From Saprospiraceae bacterium (lineage in GTDB: Bacteria > Bacteroidota > Bacteroidia > Chitinophagales > Saprospiraceae), in the NCBI GenBank assembly GCA_041392805.1, contig JAWKLJ010000001.1, positions 124,001-188,000 of the forward strand: a DNA stretch of 64,000 bases. The letters are read 5' to 3'. The notes under the pieces were generated by a model, which made no database searches, was not told where the DNA came from, and saw nothing but the letters and a program-made list of their open reading frames with translations. Positions 25,915 to 34,567 of the stretch are shown here, piece after piece. Made by a program: the position numbers and the translations under genes. Each line of letters starts with the position of its first letter. The first letter of the stretch is position 1.

Positions 25915-26982
25915 TCACCATCTAATCAAGGCTGAGCCCCAAGTAAATCCACTTCCAAAAGCCGCCAAACAGACTAAATCGCCTTTTTTAACGGCCCCGG
26001 CCTCTATAGCTTCGCAAAGTGCTATCGGGATAGAAGCAGCTGTTGTGTTTCCATATTTTTGGATATTATTCCAGACCTGTTCATCTCTCAGTTTCAACAT
26101 GCGCTGAACAAATTGGCTAATCCTCAAATTGGCCTGATGCGGAATGAGTAGGTCGATATCCTCTTTGGTTAAATTGGCTTTAGCCAGTGCTTCCATGATA
26201 ACTTCTGGAAATTTCTGCACGGCAAGTTTGAATACAAATTGGCCTTCCATATGAGGAAAAAGTTGTCCGTGTTCGATCATGTGCTCATTAACGAAAATGT
26301 CGCCATATTCAGCATCGGAATAACCAAAATCTACTGCTTCTCCCATTTTATTAAAGTGGTAGCCACCGTGAGAGCCAGGATTAATAAAGGCCAGTTTTTC
26401 GGCGTAAGTGCCATCGGAATGCAGGTGGGTCGTTAGAATGCCCTCTTCTCCCTCTGCACAAGGTTGGACGACAACTGCGCCTGCACCGTCGCCAAAGATG
26501 ACGGTGACGTTTCGGCCTTCTGTACTAAAATCCAACCCCATAGAATGCATCTCTGCCCCTACCAACAGGACGTTTTTGTACATTCCGGTTTTAACAAATT
26601 GGTCGGCAATTGATAAGCCATATATAAATCCAGAGCATTGGTTGCGGATATCCAAAGCGCCTATTTCTGTTTTTGTAATACCTAGTTCGCGCTGCAATAA
26701 TACCCCGCAGCCCGGAAAGTAATAATCGGGGCTAAGGGTAGCAAAAATAATGAAGTCGACGTCTTCTTTGCTAATTCCCGCTCTTTCGATGGCAATTTTA
26801 GCAGCGGCGGTTCCCATCGTGGTCGTTGTTTCCTCATGCTTTACCCCATACCTTCGAGCCTCAATACCTGTTCGTTCCTTTATCCACTCATCAGAGGTAT
26901 CCATTATTTTTGTAAGGTCATCATTGGTTACAATTCTTTCGGGCACGTAGTAGCCAATTCCGCCTATTTTTGAGTTGAGCAT
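25915..26982 (-). CDS. fabH: 3-oxoacyl-ACP synthase III (beta-ketoacyl-ACP synthase III)
   Basis: 355 aa. The Cys-His-Asn triad is visible: Cys in DIRNQCSGFIYGL (about residue 122), His in LIPHQANLRISQ and Asn in YGNTTAASIPIAL. The N-terminus GGIGYYVPERIVTNDDL and the end FGSGFTWGSALIRW are typical. KAS III condenses acetyl- or branched acyl-CoA with malonyl-ACP to start fatty acid synthesis. It is longer than E. coli FabH (317 aa) because of an insert around residues 215-250, as in several Bacteroidota paralogues. It stands alone, with its own promoter and terminator. Confidence 0.93.
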   Translation of the reverse strand: MLNSKIGGIGYYVPERIVTNDDLTKIMDTSDEWIKERTGIEARRYGVKHEETTTTMGTAAAKIAIERAGISKEDVDFIIFATLSPDYYFPGCGVLLQRELGITKTEIGALDIRNQCSGFIYGLSIADQFVKTGMYKNVLLVGAEMHSMGLDFSTEGRNVTVIFGDGAGAVVVQPCAEGEEGILTTHLHSDGTYAEKLAFINPGSHGGYHFNKMGEAVDFGYSDAEYGDIFVNEHMIEHGQLFPHMEGQFVFKLAVQKFPEVIMEALAKANLTKEDIDLLIPHQANLRISQFVQRMLKLRDEQVWNNIQKYGNTTAASIPIALCEAIEAGAVKKGDLVCLAAFGSGFTWGSALIRW

Positions 26983-27018
26983 AAACGATTTGTTTGTGTT
27001 TACATGTACTTATTTAGA

Positions 27019-27050
27019 CAAAATTAAAAATTGTTTCTTCAGTTCCTAAA
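27019..27050 (-). promoter_or_regulatory. Candidate promoter of fabH
   Basis: On the minus strand TTTA (27050-27047), 20 bases, then TAATTTTG (27026-27019), the latter a full match to TANNTTTG. The leader to ATG 26982 is about 30 bases. Confidence 0.5.
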
Positions 27051-27177
27051 AAATGATTTTCTGAATGTGCGAATAGCTTTGTTTTTTTATACTATTTTCG
27101 ACCTTTGATGATAACAGTATTACTCAACTTGTCTCCCCCTCAGTTGTTATCTATTTAAATCCAGATAAGTTAGCATC

Positions 27178-27804
27178 ATGATACACCTTGGAATTATTGA
27201 AGATGAACCCCTAGTAAGGGATAATTTGATTGCCTTTCTTGGCAATCAATCGGAAATCGAAGTAGACATTGCCACCGATTCTGTGGAGGATTTCTTACAG
27301 GTTTTTCAGGAGGACTCCCTGGTCAATATGATATTATTGGATATTAATTTACCTGGTATGTCGGGCATGGAAGGCATCCGCCATATTAAGGCGCGTAAGA
27401 AAAATGTTGACATTCTCATGCTAACCGCCTATGATGATTCCGAACGGATATTCAAATCGCTCTGTGCAGGGGCGGTCTCTTATCTGTCCAAACGAAGTGA
27501 TATCCACACCATAAAAGATGCCCTTGAAACCGTTTTTAGAGGAGGTGCCTATATGTCGCCCTCTATTGCACGGAAAGTAGTAGATCATTTTGCGCCTAAG
27601 CAACTGGATCCGGAGGATGTACTTACGCCTCGGCAACAACAAATAGTCGAGGGTTTGGTAGAAGGACTTAGCTACAAAATGATTGCAGATAAGTACCTCA
27701 TCTCTGTTGAAACCGTAAGAGATCACATTAAGAAAATATACAAGAAATTGCAAGTCAATAGCAAGGCGGAGGTCATCAAGAAGAAGATGGATGGGGAGAT
27801 TTAA
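27178..27804 (+). CDS. NarL/LuxR-type response regulator
   Basis: 208 aa. The receiver domain (residues 1-120) shows IIEDEPLVRDN, the phospho-acceptor Asp in MILLDINLPGMSGME, Thr in MLTAYDDSE and Lys replaced in SYLSKRSD (the usual form is YLLK, so Lys is kept but shifted in context). The LuxR-type HTH (about 145-205) reads LTPRQQQIVEGLVEGLSYKMIADKY and VETVRDHIKKIYKKL. It is followed 99 bases later by a propeller histidine kinase of the matching HisKA_3 class, so they form a two-component system. A TATTTTCG box lies about 70 bases upstream. Confidence 0.93.
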   Translation: MIHLGIIEDEPLVRDNLIAFLGNQSEIEVDIATDSVEDFLQVFQEDSLVNMILLDINLPGMSGMEGIRHIKARKKNVDILMLTAYDDSERIFKSLCAGAVSYLSKRSDIHTIKDALETVFRGGAYMSPSIARKVVDHFAPKQLDPEDVLTPRQQQIVEGLVEGLSYKMIADKYLISVETVRDHIKKIYKKLQVNSKAEVIKKKMDGEI

Positions 27805-27903
27805 TAAAAGAATCAAAAATAAAGGCTATTTTCGTCAGTGCTTGTTTGGAGTTTAGTCTTTTTTATGGGATGGAATGCACATCAAATTTATGGGTACTTT
27901 AAA

Positions 27904-30900
27904 ATGGTAAGGCACTTATGCTTTTTTCCTATTTACCTTGGCATAGTCCTTTTTTCGATTCCTCTTTTACAGGCACAATCCAGTACCGTCGCTTCTGATT
28001 TTTATTCTTTAAATGATGGTTTATCTGATCGATTGGTAACAGATATCATTCAGACAGATGATCAGATGATCTGGATAGGTACGAGTGGTGGACTTAATAA
28101 GTTCAATGGATATGAGTTTACCGTTTTCAATAATTTCCCGGGCAACGAGAACCAAATCACTCATGATGACATCCTAGAACTAGGGCAAGATAAAAATGGC
28201 AATATTGTCATCCTATACCGCAATATCCCCAATATCTTTGATCTCCTCAACCCTATTACCCACCAGCTTCAATCTATTGAATTAACTGTTTCTAAAGGGG
28301 TAGATGGCATTGTCAGGGATATTCATATCAACAGACAAGGAGAAATCTTTATTTTAACCATTCTGCGATCGAGCCTGCATGTTTACCATTTCAAGGGAGC
28401 AGATCAAATTGAACGGGTCCTAAAGATAGACGAGGTGCACCTGGACTTAACGGTTGCAGCGAGCCTATTAACTTTGTCTGATGGCCGTTTTTTGATCAAT
28501 GAAGTAAAATATGGCTTGCGTTTGTTTGACCAACAGGGGACACTCGTTAAAGCCTTTAAGAGCAAAGACTTTGAGCATACCAAAAAACCTTTTCCCTATC
28601 CCAATCCGGACTTTTTTTTATTTCAGGATCGTTCTAATAAGGTGTGGCTCTCGCTTTACCATACGCCTATGGTTTTTTTATTGGATGAAAATGCCTTGAG
28701 TTTTTATCCGGCTGGTTTATTGCCTAAAGACAAATATTTCACTCACATCTGGGAAGACCAAGTGGGCAACCTACTTTTTGCCCAAGGCAATAATAATAAA
28801 CTTGACCCGACAGCGCTAGGCTTGTATTACGTAACCTTAGACAATAGCGTACAGGATTATTCCTATTTGCTGAAAGATGACAACAAGATCAGTACTGCCT
28901 TCGGTCAGGATTTTTCCAAAACCATTTTTTTGGGGGTAAAAGATGGTTTCAAAATCATCCGCAATAGCCAAAGTGATGTTAAAACTTTTTTGACCCAGGA
29001 TTTGGCAGACAACAAGACCTTGATGCGAGGCATTACAGGTGATGGGTATGGTCAGGTGTATCTTTTAGCAGAGAATGATCATATTTATGCCTATGACCTA
29101 AAGACCCACTACTTGGATACCTTACCTATGATCGATGCTGAAACGGGTAAGTATATCAACTATAATTGTGCATCCGAATTGTTTTATGATCCAAGGGGAT
29201 ATTTATGGGCCTCCACCTGTCATCTTTCAAACTATGGAAAACTACTAAAGTATGATTTAGCCACCTGCGAAGCCAAATCTTATCCGGCAGATGTTAGTTT
29301 TAATGCTATGGCCATCGACGCCAAAGGCCTTATTTGGCTGGCGACCACTTCCAAAGAACAAATTGGACAGTTGATAATCTTTGATCCCATTCGAGAAGAA
29401 TTCCAAAACTATCAACCTCCAGATGGCCAAAATCCGCTCAGAGGAATGACCGCTAACTACCTCTATTTTGACCGGGCGGGACAGCTCTGGATGGGCACCA
29501 ATGCTGGCGTCTTAAGTTTGGAAACGAGTACAGGTCAACTTGAACATTTCAGCATCGACAATCCAGCTGATCAAGGGCAATTATCACATAATACCTGTTA
29601 TGTCATCCTCCAGGACGATAAAGGCATCATGTGGCTGGGCACCAAAAATGGCCTTAATGCACTCGATCCGATCACTAAAAAAGTAGAAGTATATACCAAG
29701 AAAGACGGGATGGCGAGCAATACCATTTACGGGTTACTCCAGGATGGCGACCTAAATCTATGGATCAGTACGCTAAATGGCCTTACTCATTTTGATAAGG
29801 ATGAAAAACTTTTTAGGAATTTTTATGCCCTTGATGGCCTTAGTGACGATGAATTTACCCGTTTTTCATTTTATAAGGATGAATATGGCCAATGTTATTT
29901 TGGAACCACCAATGGGGTCAATACCTTTTATCCTGAAGATATTTTGGTAGATAAAAAAATCCCGAAAGTCATTCTCACCAAAATTGAAAGATTCGATGCC
30001 GCAACCAATAGATCCATTACCCAGGACACCAATTTGGTAGATATCACCACACTCACTATTAACCCGGGGGACTCCTATTTCACCTTACATTTTGCTTTAC
30101 CTGTTTATTATGGAAAGAGCAAAAACAAGTTCAAGTCAAAATTAGAAAACTATGAACCCGGCTGGAGTGAGTTGAGTACCAATGGTATCCTTCGCTATTA
30201 CAATTTGCCGCCAGGTGAATACCTCCTTAAGGTTAAAGGGGCCGACTCCAATGGAAACTGGAGTAAGGAGGAATATCATCTTAATATTAAGGTTGAACAG
30301 TATTTCTATAAAAAATCGCAATTCTGGTTTTTGATTTTCCTGGTGGTGGTAGGCATCATTTATGCCATCCTGAAAAACAGGTTGGAACAGAAACTACGCA
30401 TGGAAAGGCTTCGGATGAAATTATCGAGCGATCTGCACGATGAAGTCAGCGGTCTGCTCTCAGGCATTGCCATGCAATCGGATATGTTGCGGATGATGAT
30501 CAAAGACACTGACCTCACTTCCCGCCTCAAAACCATTGGGGAGGCCAGTCGAAAAGCCATGTCAAAAATGAGCGATGTGATTTGGTCGATTGACTCCCGA
30601 AAAGATCGCCTCGAAGACCTCATTGAACGCATGTATGTTCATGCGGATGAGGTGTTGCTTCCGATTGATATCCGCTATGATTTTAAAATTGGCAAAATGG
30701 AACGCCAACAAAAAATACCAGCTAATATCAGACAGGATATTTATTTCATCTATAAAGAGGCGATCAACAATATTGCCAAACACTCCAAAGCCAATAAAGT
30801 CCAGATCAACATGGAAAACCTCGGAAACCTTTTTCAATTGACGGTGGCCGATAATGGGGAGCTTATTGCTCCTTCTATTCCTGAAACAAATGGCCAAGGC

Positions 30901-31047
30901 AACATCATCATGGGAAAACATCGCAAAAAATCTGGTCAAGGTCTCACTAATATGAAAATGAGGGCGCAACGCCTGAAAGCAGAGTTAAAGATAGGCAAAC
31001 AACATGGCTTTATGGTGCAATTACAAATGCGCAGATTTGCTAAATAA
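27904..31047 (+). CDS. Two-component propeller sensor histidine kinase (Reg_prop, Y_Y_Y, HisKA_3)
   Basis: About 1047 aa from ATG 27904, where a signal peptide starts (MVRHLCFFPIYLGIVLFSIPLLQAQ); the frame is open from GTG 27838 but those codons precede the signal. The periplasmic part has many two-component-propeller units (for example MIWIGTSGGLNKFNGYEF, MWLGTKNGLNALDP), then a Y_Y_Y domain near residue 760 (PGEYLLKVKGADSNGNWS). One membrane helix lies at about 807-825. The kinase core has His in SSDLHDEVSG (about residue 845), an N box YKEAINNIAKHSKA and a DNG motif. Such sensors often respond to oligosaccharides in Bacteroidota; the ligand is unknown. Its partner is the upstream NarL-type regulator. 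Confidence 0.93.
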   Translation: MVRHLCFFPIYLGIVLFSIPLLQAQSSTVASDFYSLNDGLSDRLVTDIIQTDDQMIWIGTSGGLNKFNGYEFTVFNNFPGNENQITHDDILELGQDKNGNIVILYRNIPNIFDLLNPITHQLQSIELTVSKGVDGIVRDIHINRQGEIFILTILRSSLHVYHFKGADQIERVLKIDEVHLDLTVAASLLTLSDGRFLINEVKYGLRLFDQQGTLVKAFKSKDFEHTKKPFPYPNPDFFLFQDRSNKVWLSLYHTPMVFLLDENALSFYPAGLLPKDKYFTHIWEDQVGNLLFAQGNNNKLDPTALGLYYVTLDNSVQDYSYLLKDDNKISTAFGQDFSKTIFLGVKDGFKIIRNSQSDVKTFLTQDLADNKTLMRGITGDGYGQVYLLAENDHIYAYDLKTHYLDTLPMIDAETGKYINYNCASELFYDPRGYLWASTCHLSNYGKLLKYDLATCEAKSYPADVSFNAMAIDAKGLIWLATTSKEQIGQLIIFDPIREEFQNYQPPDGQNPLRGMTANYLYFDRAGQLWMGTNAGVLSLETSTGQLEHFSIDNPADQGQLSHNTCYVILQDDKGIMWLGTKNGLNALDPITKKVEVYTKKDGMASNTIYGLLQDGDLNLWISTLNGLTHFDKDEKLFRNFYALDGLSDDEFTRFSFYKDEYGQCYFGTTNGVNTFYPEDILVDKKIPKVILTKIERFDAATNRSITQDTNLVDITTLTINPGDSYFTLHFALPVYYGKSKNKFKSKLENYEPGWSELSTNGILRYYNLPPGEYLLKVKGADSNGNWSKEEYHLNIKVEQYFYKKSQFWFLIFLVVVGIIYAILKNRLEQKLRMERLRMKLSSDLHDEVSGLLSGIAMQSDMLRMMIKDTDLTSRLKTIGEASRKAMSKMSDVIWSIDSRKDRLEDLIERMYVHADEVLLPIDIRYDFKIGKMERQQKIPANIRQDIYFIYKEAINNIAKHSKANKVQINMENLGNLFQLTVADNGELIAPSIPETNGQGNIIMGKHRKKSGQGLTNMKMRAQRLKAELKIGKQHGFMVQLQMRRFAK

Positions 31048-31195
31048 TACCACCCCACCCCCTACCCCATGAATATGGGGTTTCACAGTATTATTCTTAA
31101 CCTTATCTTTGCTTTATAATAGATTTGAAAATCCTGTAAGCAGGGAAGATATTTTTTCCCAAATTATTTGTCAACAAGAAGCGTGTTTATATAAA

Positions 31196-31219
31196 GGGAC
31201 TTTCTTTCTAGAAAGTCCC
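31196..31219 (+). terminator. Terminator-like hairpin
   Basis: GGGACTTTC (31196-31204) pairs with GAAAGTCCC (31211-31219), loop six bases, followed by AACTCTTTTG. The T tract is imperfect, so it may be a terminator or just a stable hairpin. Confidence 0.5.
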
Positions 31220-31311
31220 AACTCTTTTGTTAAAAATATAAGACTAAACTCCAGTAACATTTTTTTCTTTAGGCGCATTTGAGCGCTCAATCTCAGTGTT
31301 CTATTCATGTT

Positions 31312-31350
31312 GAAAAGGGCTTTTTACAAAAAAGGCCCTTTTCACTTTTT
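31312..31350 (+). terminator. Terminator hairpin upstream of recQ
   Basis: GAAAAGGGC (31312-31320) pairs with GCCCTTTTC (31335-31343) and the interior TTTTT/AAAAA extends the stem; ACTTTTT follows. It could act in both directions. Confidence 0.65.
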
Positions 31351-31425
31351 ATCTAGTCAACCTTTTCCTTTTTTTTTCAGGGCAGTAATTAAATTTGTTA
31401 TTTTTACGATAATCATCAACGCTGC

Positions 31426-33249
31426 ATGGATTTAATTACTGCTAAAGCTGCGCTCAAAAGATTCTTTGGCTATGAGGCTTTCCGGCCTATGCAAGCCGAA
31501 ATAATCCAATCAGTCTACCAAGGCAAGGACATCCTGGTTTTAATGCCTACTGGTGGCGGAAAATCCATTTGTTATCAAATTCCAGCCATCACCATGGAGG
31601 GTACCTGCGTGGTTGTCAGCCCCTTGATTTCTTTAATGAAAGATCAGGTCGAAAGTTTAAAGGCAAATGGGATTAAAGCTGCTTTTCTCAATAGCAGCCT
31701 GAGTCCCGCCGAACAACAAGCCATTGAAAACGAATTCTATCGCGGAGACCTTCAATTATTGTATGTTTCTCCCGAAAAAATAGTCGCCGCTTCCTTCCAG
31801 CCTCTACTCCAAAATTCAAAGATTAACCTATTTGCCGTTGATGAAGCGCATTGTATCTCCGCCTGGGGTCATGATTTCCGACCGGAATACAGCCAGTTGA
31901 AATTTATCAAAAGAAACTTTCCACAAATTCCGGTTCTCGCCTTAACGGCGACGGCCGATAAATTAACAAGAAGAGATATAACCGAGCAGTTGGGGCTTAT
32001 TTCGCCAACAGTTTTTGTCGCTTCCTTTGACCGGCCCAATATTAGCCTGGAGGTGCGTTCGGGTCAAAAGCGCCTGGAACAAATTATCCAATTTATTAAA
32101 AAGAAATCGGGTCAATCCGGGATCATCTATTGTCTCAGCCGCAAAAGTACGGAAGAGCTGGCCGCAAAATTAAATGCAAAGGGGATCAAGGCCGGTTATT
32201 ATCATGCGGGGCTTAGCTCCCAGGAAAGGTCACAGGTACAAGAAGATTTCATCAACGACAATGTTCCTATCATAGCCGCTACCATTGCCTTTGGAATGGG
32301 AATCGACAAGTCAAATGTACGCTGGATCATCCATTATAATTTGCCAAAGAACATGGAAAGCTATTACCAGGAAATTGGTAGAGCCGGCAGAGATGGCACC
32401 ACAGCAAATACCTTGCTATTTTATAGCTACGGCGATGTCATGATCCTAAGGGAAATCTTAGAGAAAAATGAATCTGAAAACGTTGAAATACAACTGGCAA
32501 AGTTGGAACGAATGCAGCAATATGCAGAGTCGCTTGCTTGCCGCCGTCGAATTTTACTCAATTATTTTTCGGAAGATAGCAATGAACAATGCGGGAATTG
32601 TGACAACTGCCTTAATCCGGCCACTTACTTTGATGGCACGGTGATTGCACAAAAAGCCTTATCTGCTGTTTATCGTTCCAGAGAAAAGGTAGGGCTCCGC
32701 TTATTAATTGACATCCTAAGAGGCTCTGGTCGAAAAGAAATTTTCGATAGAGGTTATGATAAAATCAAGACCTATGGAGCTGGCAGAGAGTATACCGTGC
32801 AGGATTGGCAACATTACCTCTCCCAAATCATCAATTTGGGCTATTTGGAAATCGCTTATGACCAAAAAAATGTCGTCAAACTAACGCCAGCTAGTCAAAG
32901 GGTCTTATTTGGAGATGAAAAAATACAATTGGTTCAACAAACAACAGTAAAAGATCGCCAGGAAAGCAAAAAGGCTAAAGCCGCACCTATCGCTCAAAGA
33001 CAACGCGTACGGGATGAGCTATTTGAAGTCCTACGACAAATCCGCAGAAAGCTGGCCCAGGAAAGAGGCGTTCCTCCCTATATCATTTTTACTGATGCCA
33101 CCCTGGAGGAAATGGCCGCCCAACGCCCCGTTACCGACCAAGACATGAACCTGATCTCGGGGGTGGGTGAACGCAAGCTTCAATTGTATGGCGATGCTTT
33201 TATGCAAGCAATTGCAGACTATATGCGCACGGTGCCGAAAACCGGATAG
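31426..33249 (+). CDS. recQ: ATP-dependent DNA helicase RecQ
   Basis: 607 aa, the E. coli RecQ size. Helicase motifs in order: motif I MPTGGGKSICYQIPA (about residue 40), DEAHCISAWGHDFRPEY (DEAH, about residue 140), ALTATADK, and motif VI QEIGRAGRDG. The RecQ zinc-binding cysteines are in SLACRRR and NEQCGNCDNC (about residues 366-392). A winged-helix domain follows, and an HRDC domain ends the protein (about residues 525-600). The enzyme unwinds DNA 3' to 5' in recombination and fork repair. It stands as a single gene. Confidence 0.96.
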   Translation: MDLITAKAALKRFFGYEAFRPMQAEIIQSVYQGKDILVLMPTGGGKSICYQIPAITMEGTCVVVSPLISLMKDQVESLKANGIKAAFLNSSLSPAEQQAIENEFYRGDLQLLYVSPEKIVAASFQPLLQNSKINLFAVDEAHCISAWGHDFRPEYSQLKFIKRNFPQIPVLALTATADKLTRRDITEQLGLISPTVFVASFDRPNISLEVRSGQKRLEQIIQFIKKKSGQSGIIYCLSRKSTEELAAKLNAKGIKAGYYHAGLSSQERSQVQEDFINDNVPIIAATIAFGMGIDKSNVRWIIHYNLPKNMESYYQEIGRAGRDGTTANTLLFYSYGDVMILREILEKNESENVEIQLAKLERMQQYAESLACRRRILLNYFSEDSNEQCGNCDNCLNPATYFDGTVIAQKALSAVYRSREKVGLRLLIDILRGSGRKEIFDRGYDKIKTYGAGREYTVQDWQHYLSQIINLGYLEIAYDQKNVVKLTPASQRVLFGDEKIQLVQQTTVKDRQESKKAKAAPIAQRQRVRDELFEVLRQIRRKLAQERGVPPYIIFTDATLEEMAAQRPVTDQDMNLISGVGERKLQLYGDAFMQAIADYMRTVPKTG

Positions 33250-33252
33250 TGT

Positions 33253-33294
33253 CCTGGCATTAAATAATGGGGCAATATATTTTTACACTAACAG
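33253..33294 (+). repeat. Upstream copy of an rpn-flanking repeat end
   Basis: CCTGGCATTAAATAATGGGG and the following CAATAT...ATTTTT...ACAGG align with the sequence right after rpn (CCTGGCGTATTAAGTAATGA from 34307), allowing small gaps. The two copies are in the same orientation and flank the rpn gene. Confidence 0.5.
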
Positions 33295-33338
33295 GTATTT
33301 TTTTTCTGCATTAATTATCTTTTAGCGCATTTTTTTTC

Positions 33339-33346
33339 TACCTTTG
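33339..33346 (+). promoter_or_regulatory. -7 box of rpn directly before its start codon
   Basis: TACCTTTG matches TANNTTTG. A TTTT lies 19 bases upstream as a degenerate -33. ATG 33351 begins only four bases after the box, so the predicted transcript is leaderless or nearly so. The start cannot be moved far downstream, because the conserved LSHDAFFKKAF block begins at residue 6. Confidence 0.5.
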
Positions 33347-33350
33347 CTCT

Positions 33351-34304
33351 ATGTCAAAAAAACGCCTCTCACACGATGCTTTTTTCAAAAAAGCTTTCAT
33401 GGATATTGATGTAGCCAGGGATTTCATCAGGAATTTTCTTCCTGAAGACCTTGTGTCTACTTTGAATTTAGTGGAGTTGAAATTGTCCAATCAATCCTTT
33501 GTTACTCCTCAGCTTAAACAATATTTCTCCGACCTGGTCTATAAGTGTACAACTACAGATGAGGAACCTGTAGAATTGGCCTTGCTATTTGAGCATAAAT
33601 ACAATGCCCCTGCTTATCCTCATTTGCAATTGTTACGCTATTTATTGGAATACTGGGAGGTTCAAATCAAGCAAAAGGAGGCATTAACACCAATTATACC
33701 TATCGTTGTCTATCAAGGCAAACACAAATGGCAGCAAAAACCTTTTTATAGCTATTTTAAGTCTACTAGCCCTTTATTGCATGCTTATATCCCTAATTTC
33801 GAGTATCTACTAACGGACATCAATCAAATGGAGGATGGAGACATTTTGGCCTTAAAAGCGGAATTGCTGAGTAATATTTTACTATTGATGAAGCATATTC
33901 AAACCTTGCCACCTCAATACTATACCCGAATTTTTATAGGCATCGAAAACCAAATCCATGATCGTGCAAAAAGAAACTTATTCGAGGGGATGATTGTTTA
34001 TTTTCTACAAAATGTCGAACTTAGTAGGACTAAGTTAAATCAATTGGCAATGACACTTTCCGGAGAAACTAAAAAAATGGCTATGAGTTCTTATGATATG
34101 CTGGTGCAGGAGGGAATTATTCAAGGAATCAAACAAGGAATTGAACAAGGTATTGAGCAAGGTATTGAGCAAAAAAATAGACTTTTCATTAAAAACGGAA
34201 TAAATGCTGGTCTATCAATCGAATTATTAGCTGAATTGACCAACTTGTCAGAAGAAGAGGTTTTTACGATGATAAAGTCATTCGATGAAGAAGAGCAGCA
34301 GTAG
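33351..34304 (+). CDS. Rpn-family recombination-promoting nuclease (PF04754/YhgA-like)
   Basis: 317 aa. The N-terminus has the family hallmark LSHDAFFKKAFMD. The PD-(D/E)XK-type nuclease acids are visible as Asp61 (FSDLVYKC), Glu81 and Lys83 (LLFEHKYN). The family blocks HLQLLRYLLEYW and PIIPIVVYQGKHKW follow. Residues 255-274 are five tetrapeptide repeats of the GIEQ type, encoded by a 12-bp tandem repeat, common in Rpn tails. Rpn proteins are DNA endonucleases linked to recombination and, for some E. coli members, to phage defence with a small protein made from an internal start acting as inhibitor. An in-frame ATG at 34077 behind GGAGAAA could make a similar 75-residue product here; that is inference. 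Confidence 0.92.
   Translation: MSKKRLSHDAFFKKAFMDIDVARDFIRNFLPEDLVSTLNLVELKLSNQSFVTPQLKQYFSDLVYKCTTTDEEPVELALLFEHKYNAPAYPHLQLLRYLLEYWEVQIKQKEALTPIIPIVVYQGKHKWQQKPFYSYFKSTSPLLHAYIPNFEYLLTDINQMEDGDILALKAELLSNILLLMKHIQTLPPQYYTRIFIGIENQIHDRAKRNLFEGMIVYFLQNVELSRTKLNQLAMTLSGETKKMAMSSYDMLVQEGIIQGIKQGIEQGIEQGIEQKNRLFIKNGINAGLSIELLAELTNLSEEEVFTMIKSFDEEEQQ
34113..34172 (+). repeat. 12-bp tandem repeat inside rpn
   Basis: Five head-to-tail 12-base units (GGAATTATTCAA, GGAATCAAACAA, GGAATTGAACAA, GGTATTGAGCAA twice). The last two are identical. Slippage would add or remove four residues without breaking the frame. Confidence 0.85.
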
Positions 34305-34306
34305 TG

Positions 34307-34561
34307 CCTGGCGTATTAAGTAATGAGCTAATATCGCGAGGCTATTTTTCCGACAGGCAAGGCGCGACGAAGGAACATAGCCTTAGTTACGCAACAGTTG
34401 AGCAACGCAGCATGGCGGGAAAAGAGACCGCGAAATTGCTCTTTTTTCTAAATTCCGGGATATAAAATGGATGCTTTTGCCGCTATACTACTATGCTCGT
34501 TGCTCGCGCCTTGTATAGCGACAAAATAGTCTCATTTTATATGCCTCCTTACTTAATGCGC
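34307..34561. repeat. Imperfect ~255-bp palindromic element between rpn and the GDPD gene
   Basis: The left end GCGTATTAAGTAATGAG (34311 on) matches the reverse complement of the right end CTCCTTACTTAATGCGC (34545-34561). Inner blocks also pair in order: GGCTATTTT / AAAATAGTC, CAAGGCGCGA / TCGCGCCTTG, and ACATAG / CTATG. The centre is AT-rich with TTTTTTC. No reading frame of note lies inside. It fills the whole space between two converging stop codons. Confidence 0.65.
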
Positions 34562-34567
34562 GAGGCG

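Larger units (their letters stand above)
31048..31425. other. Gap with two hairpins and a possible small RNA
   Basis: Between the kinase and recQ. It contains a CCCCAT/ATGGGG hairpin right after the kinase stop (about 31065-31081), a 9-bp hairpin at 31196-31219 and a strong hairpin at 31312-31350. The 93 bases between the last two have no reading frame of note and include the palindrome GAGCGCTC. A short RNA unit ending at the second terminator is possible but unproven. Confidence 0.35.

Noticed and set aside
34113..34172. Tandem repeat considered as a CRISPR or MITE
   Set aside because: Units are 12 bases, contiguous and in frame within rpn; they encode the GIEQ tail typical of the family.
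33351..34304. Rpn gene considered as an IS transposase
   Set aside because: The family was named putative transposase, but the protein is a PD-(D/E)XK nuclease without DDE or HUH motifs, and clean IS-type inverted ends around the gene were not found.
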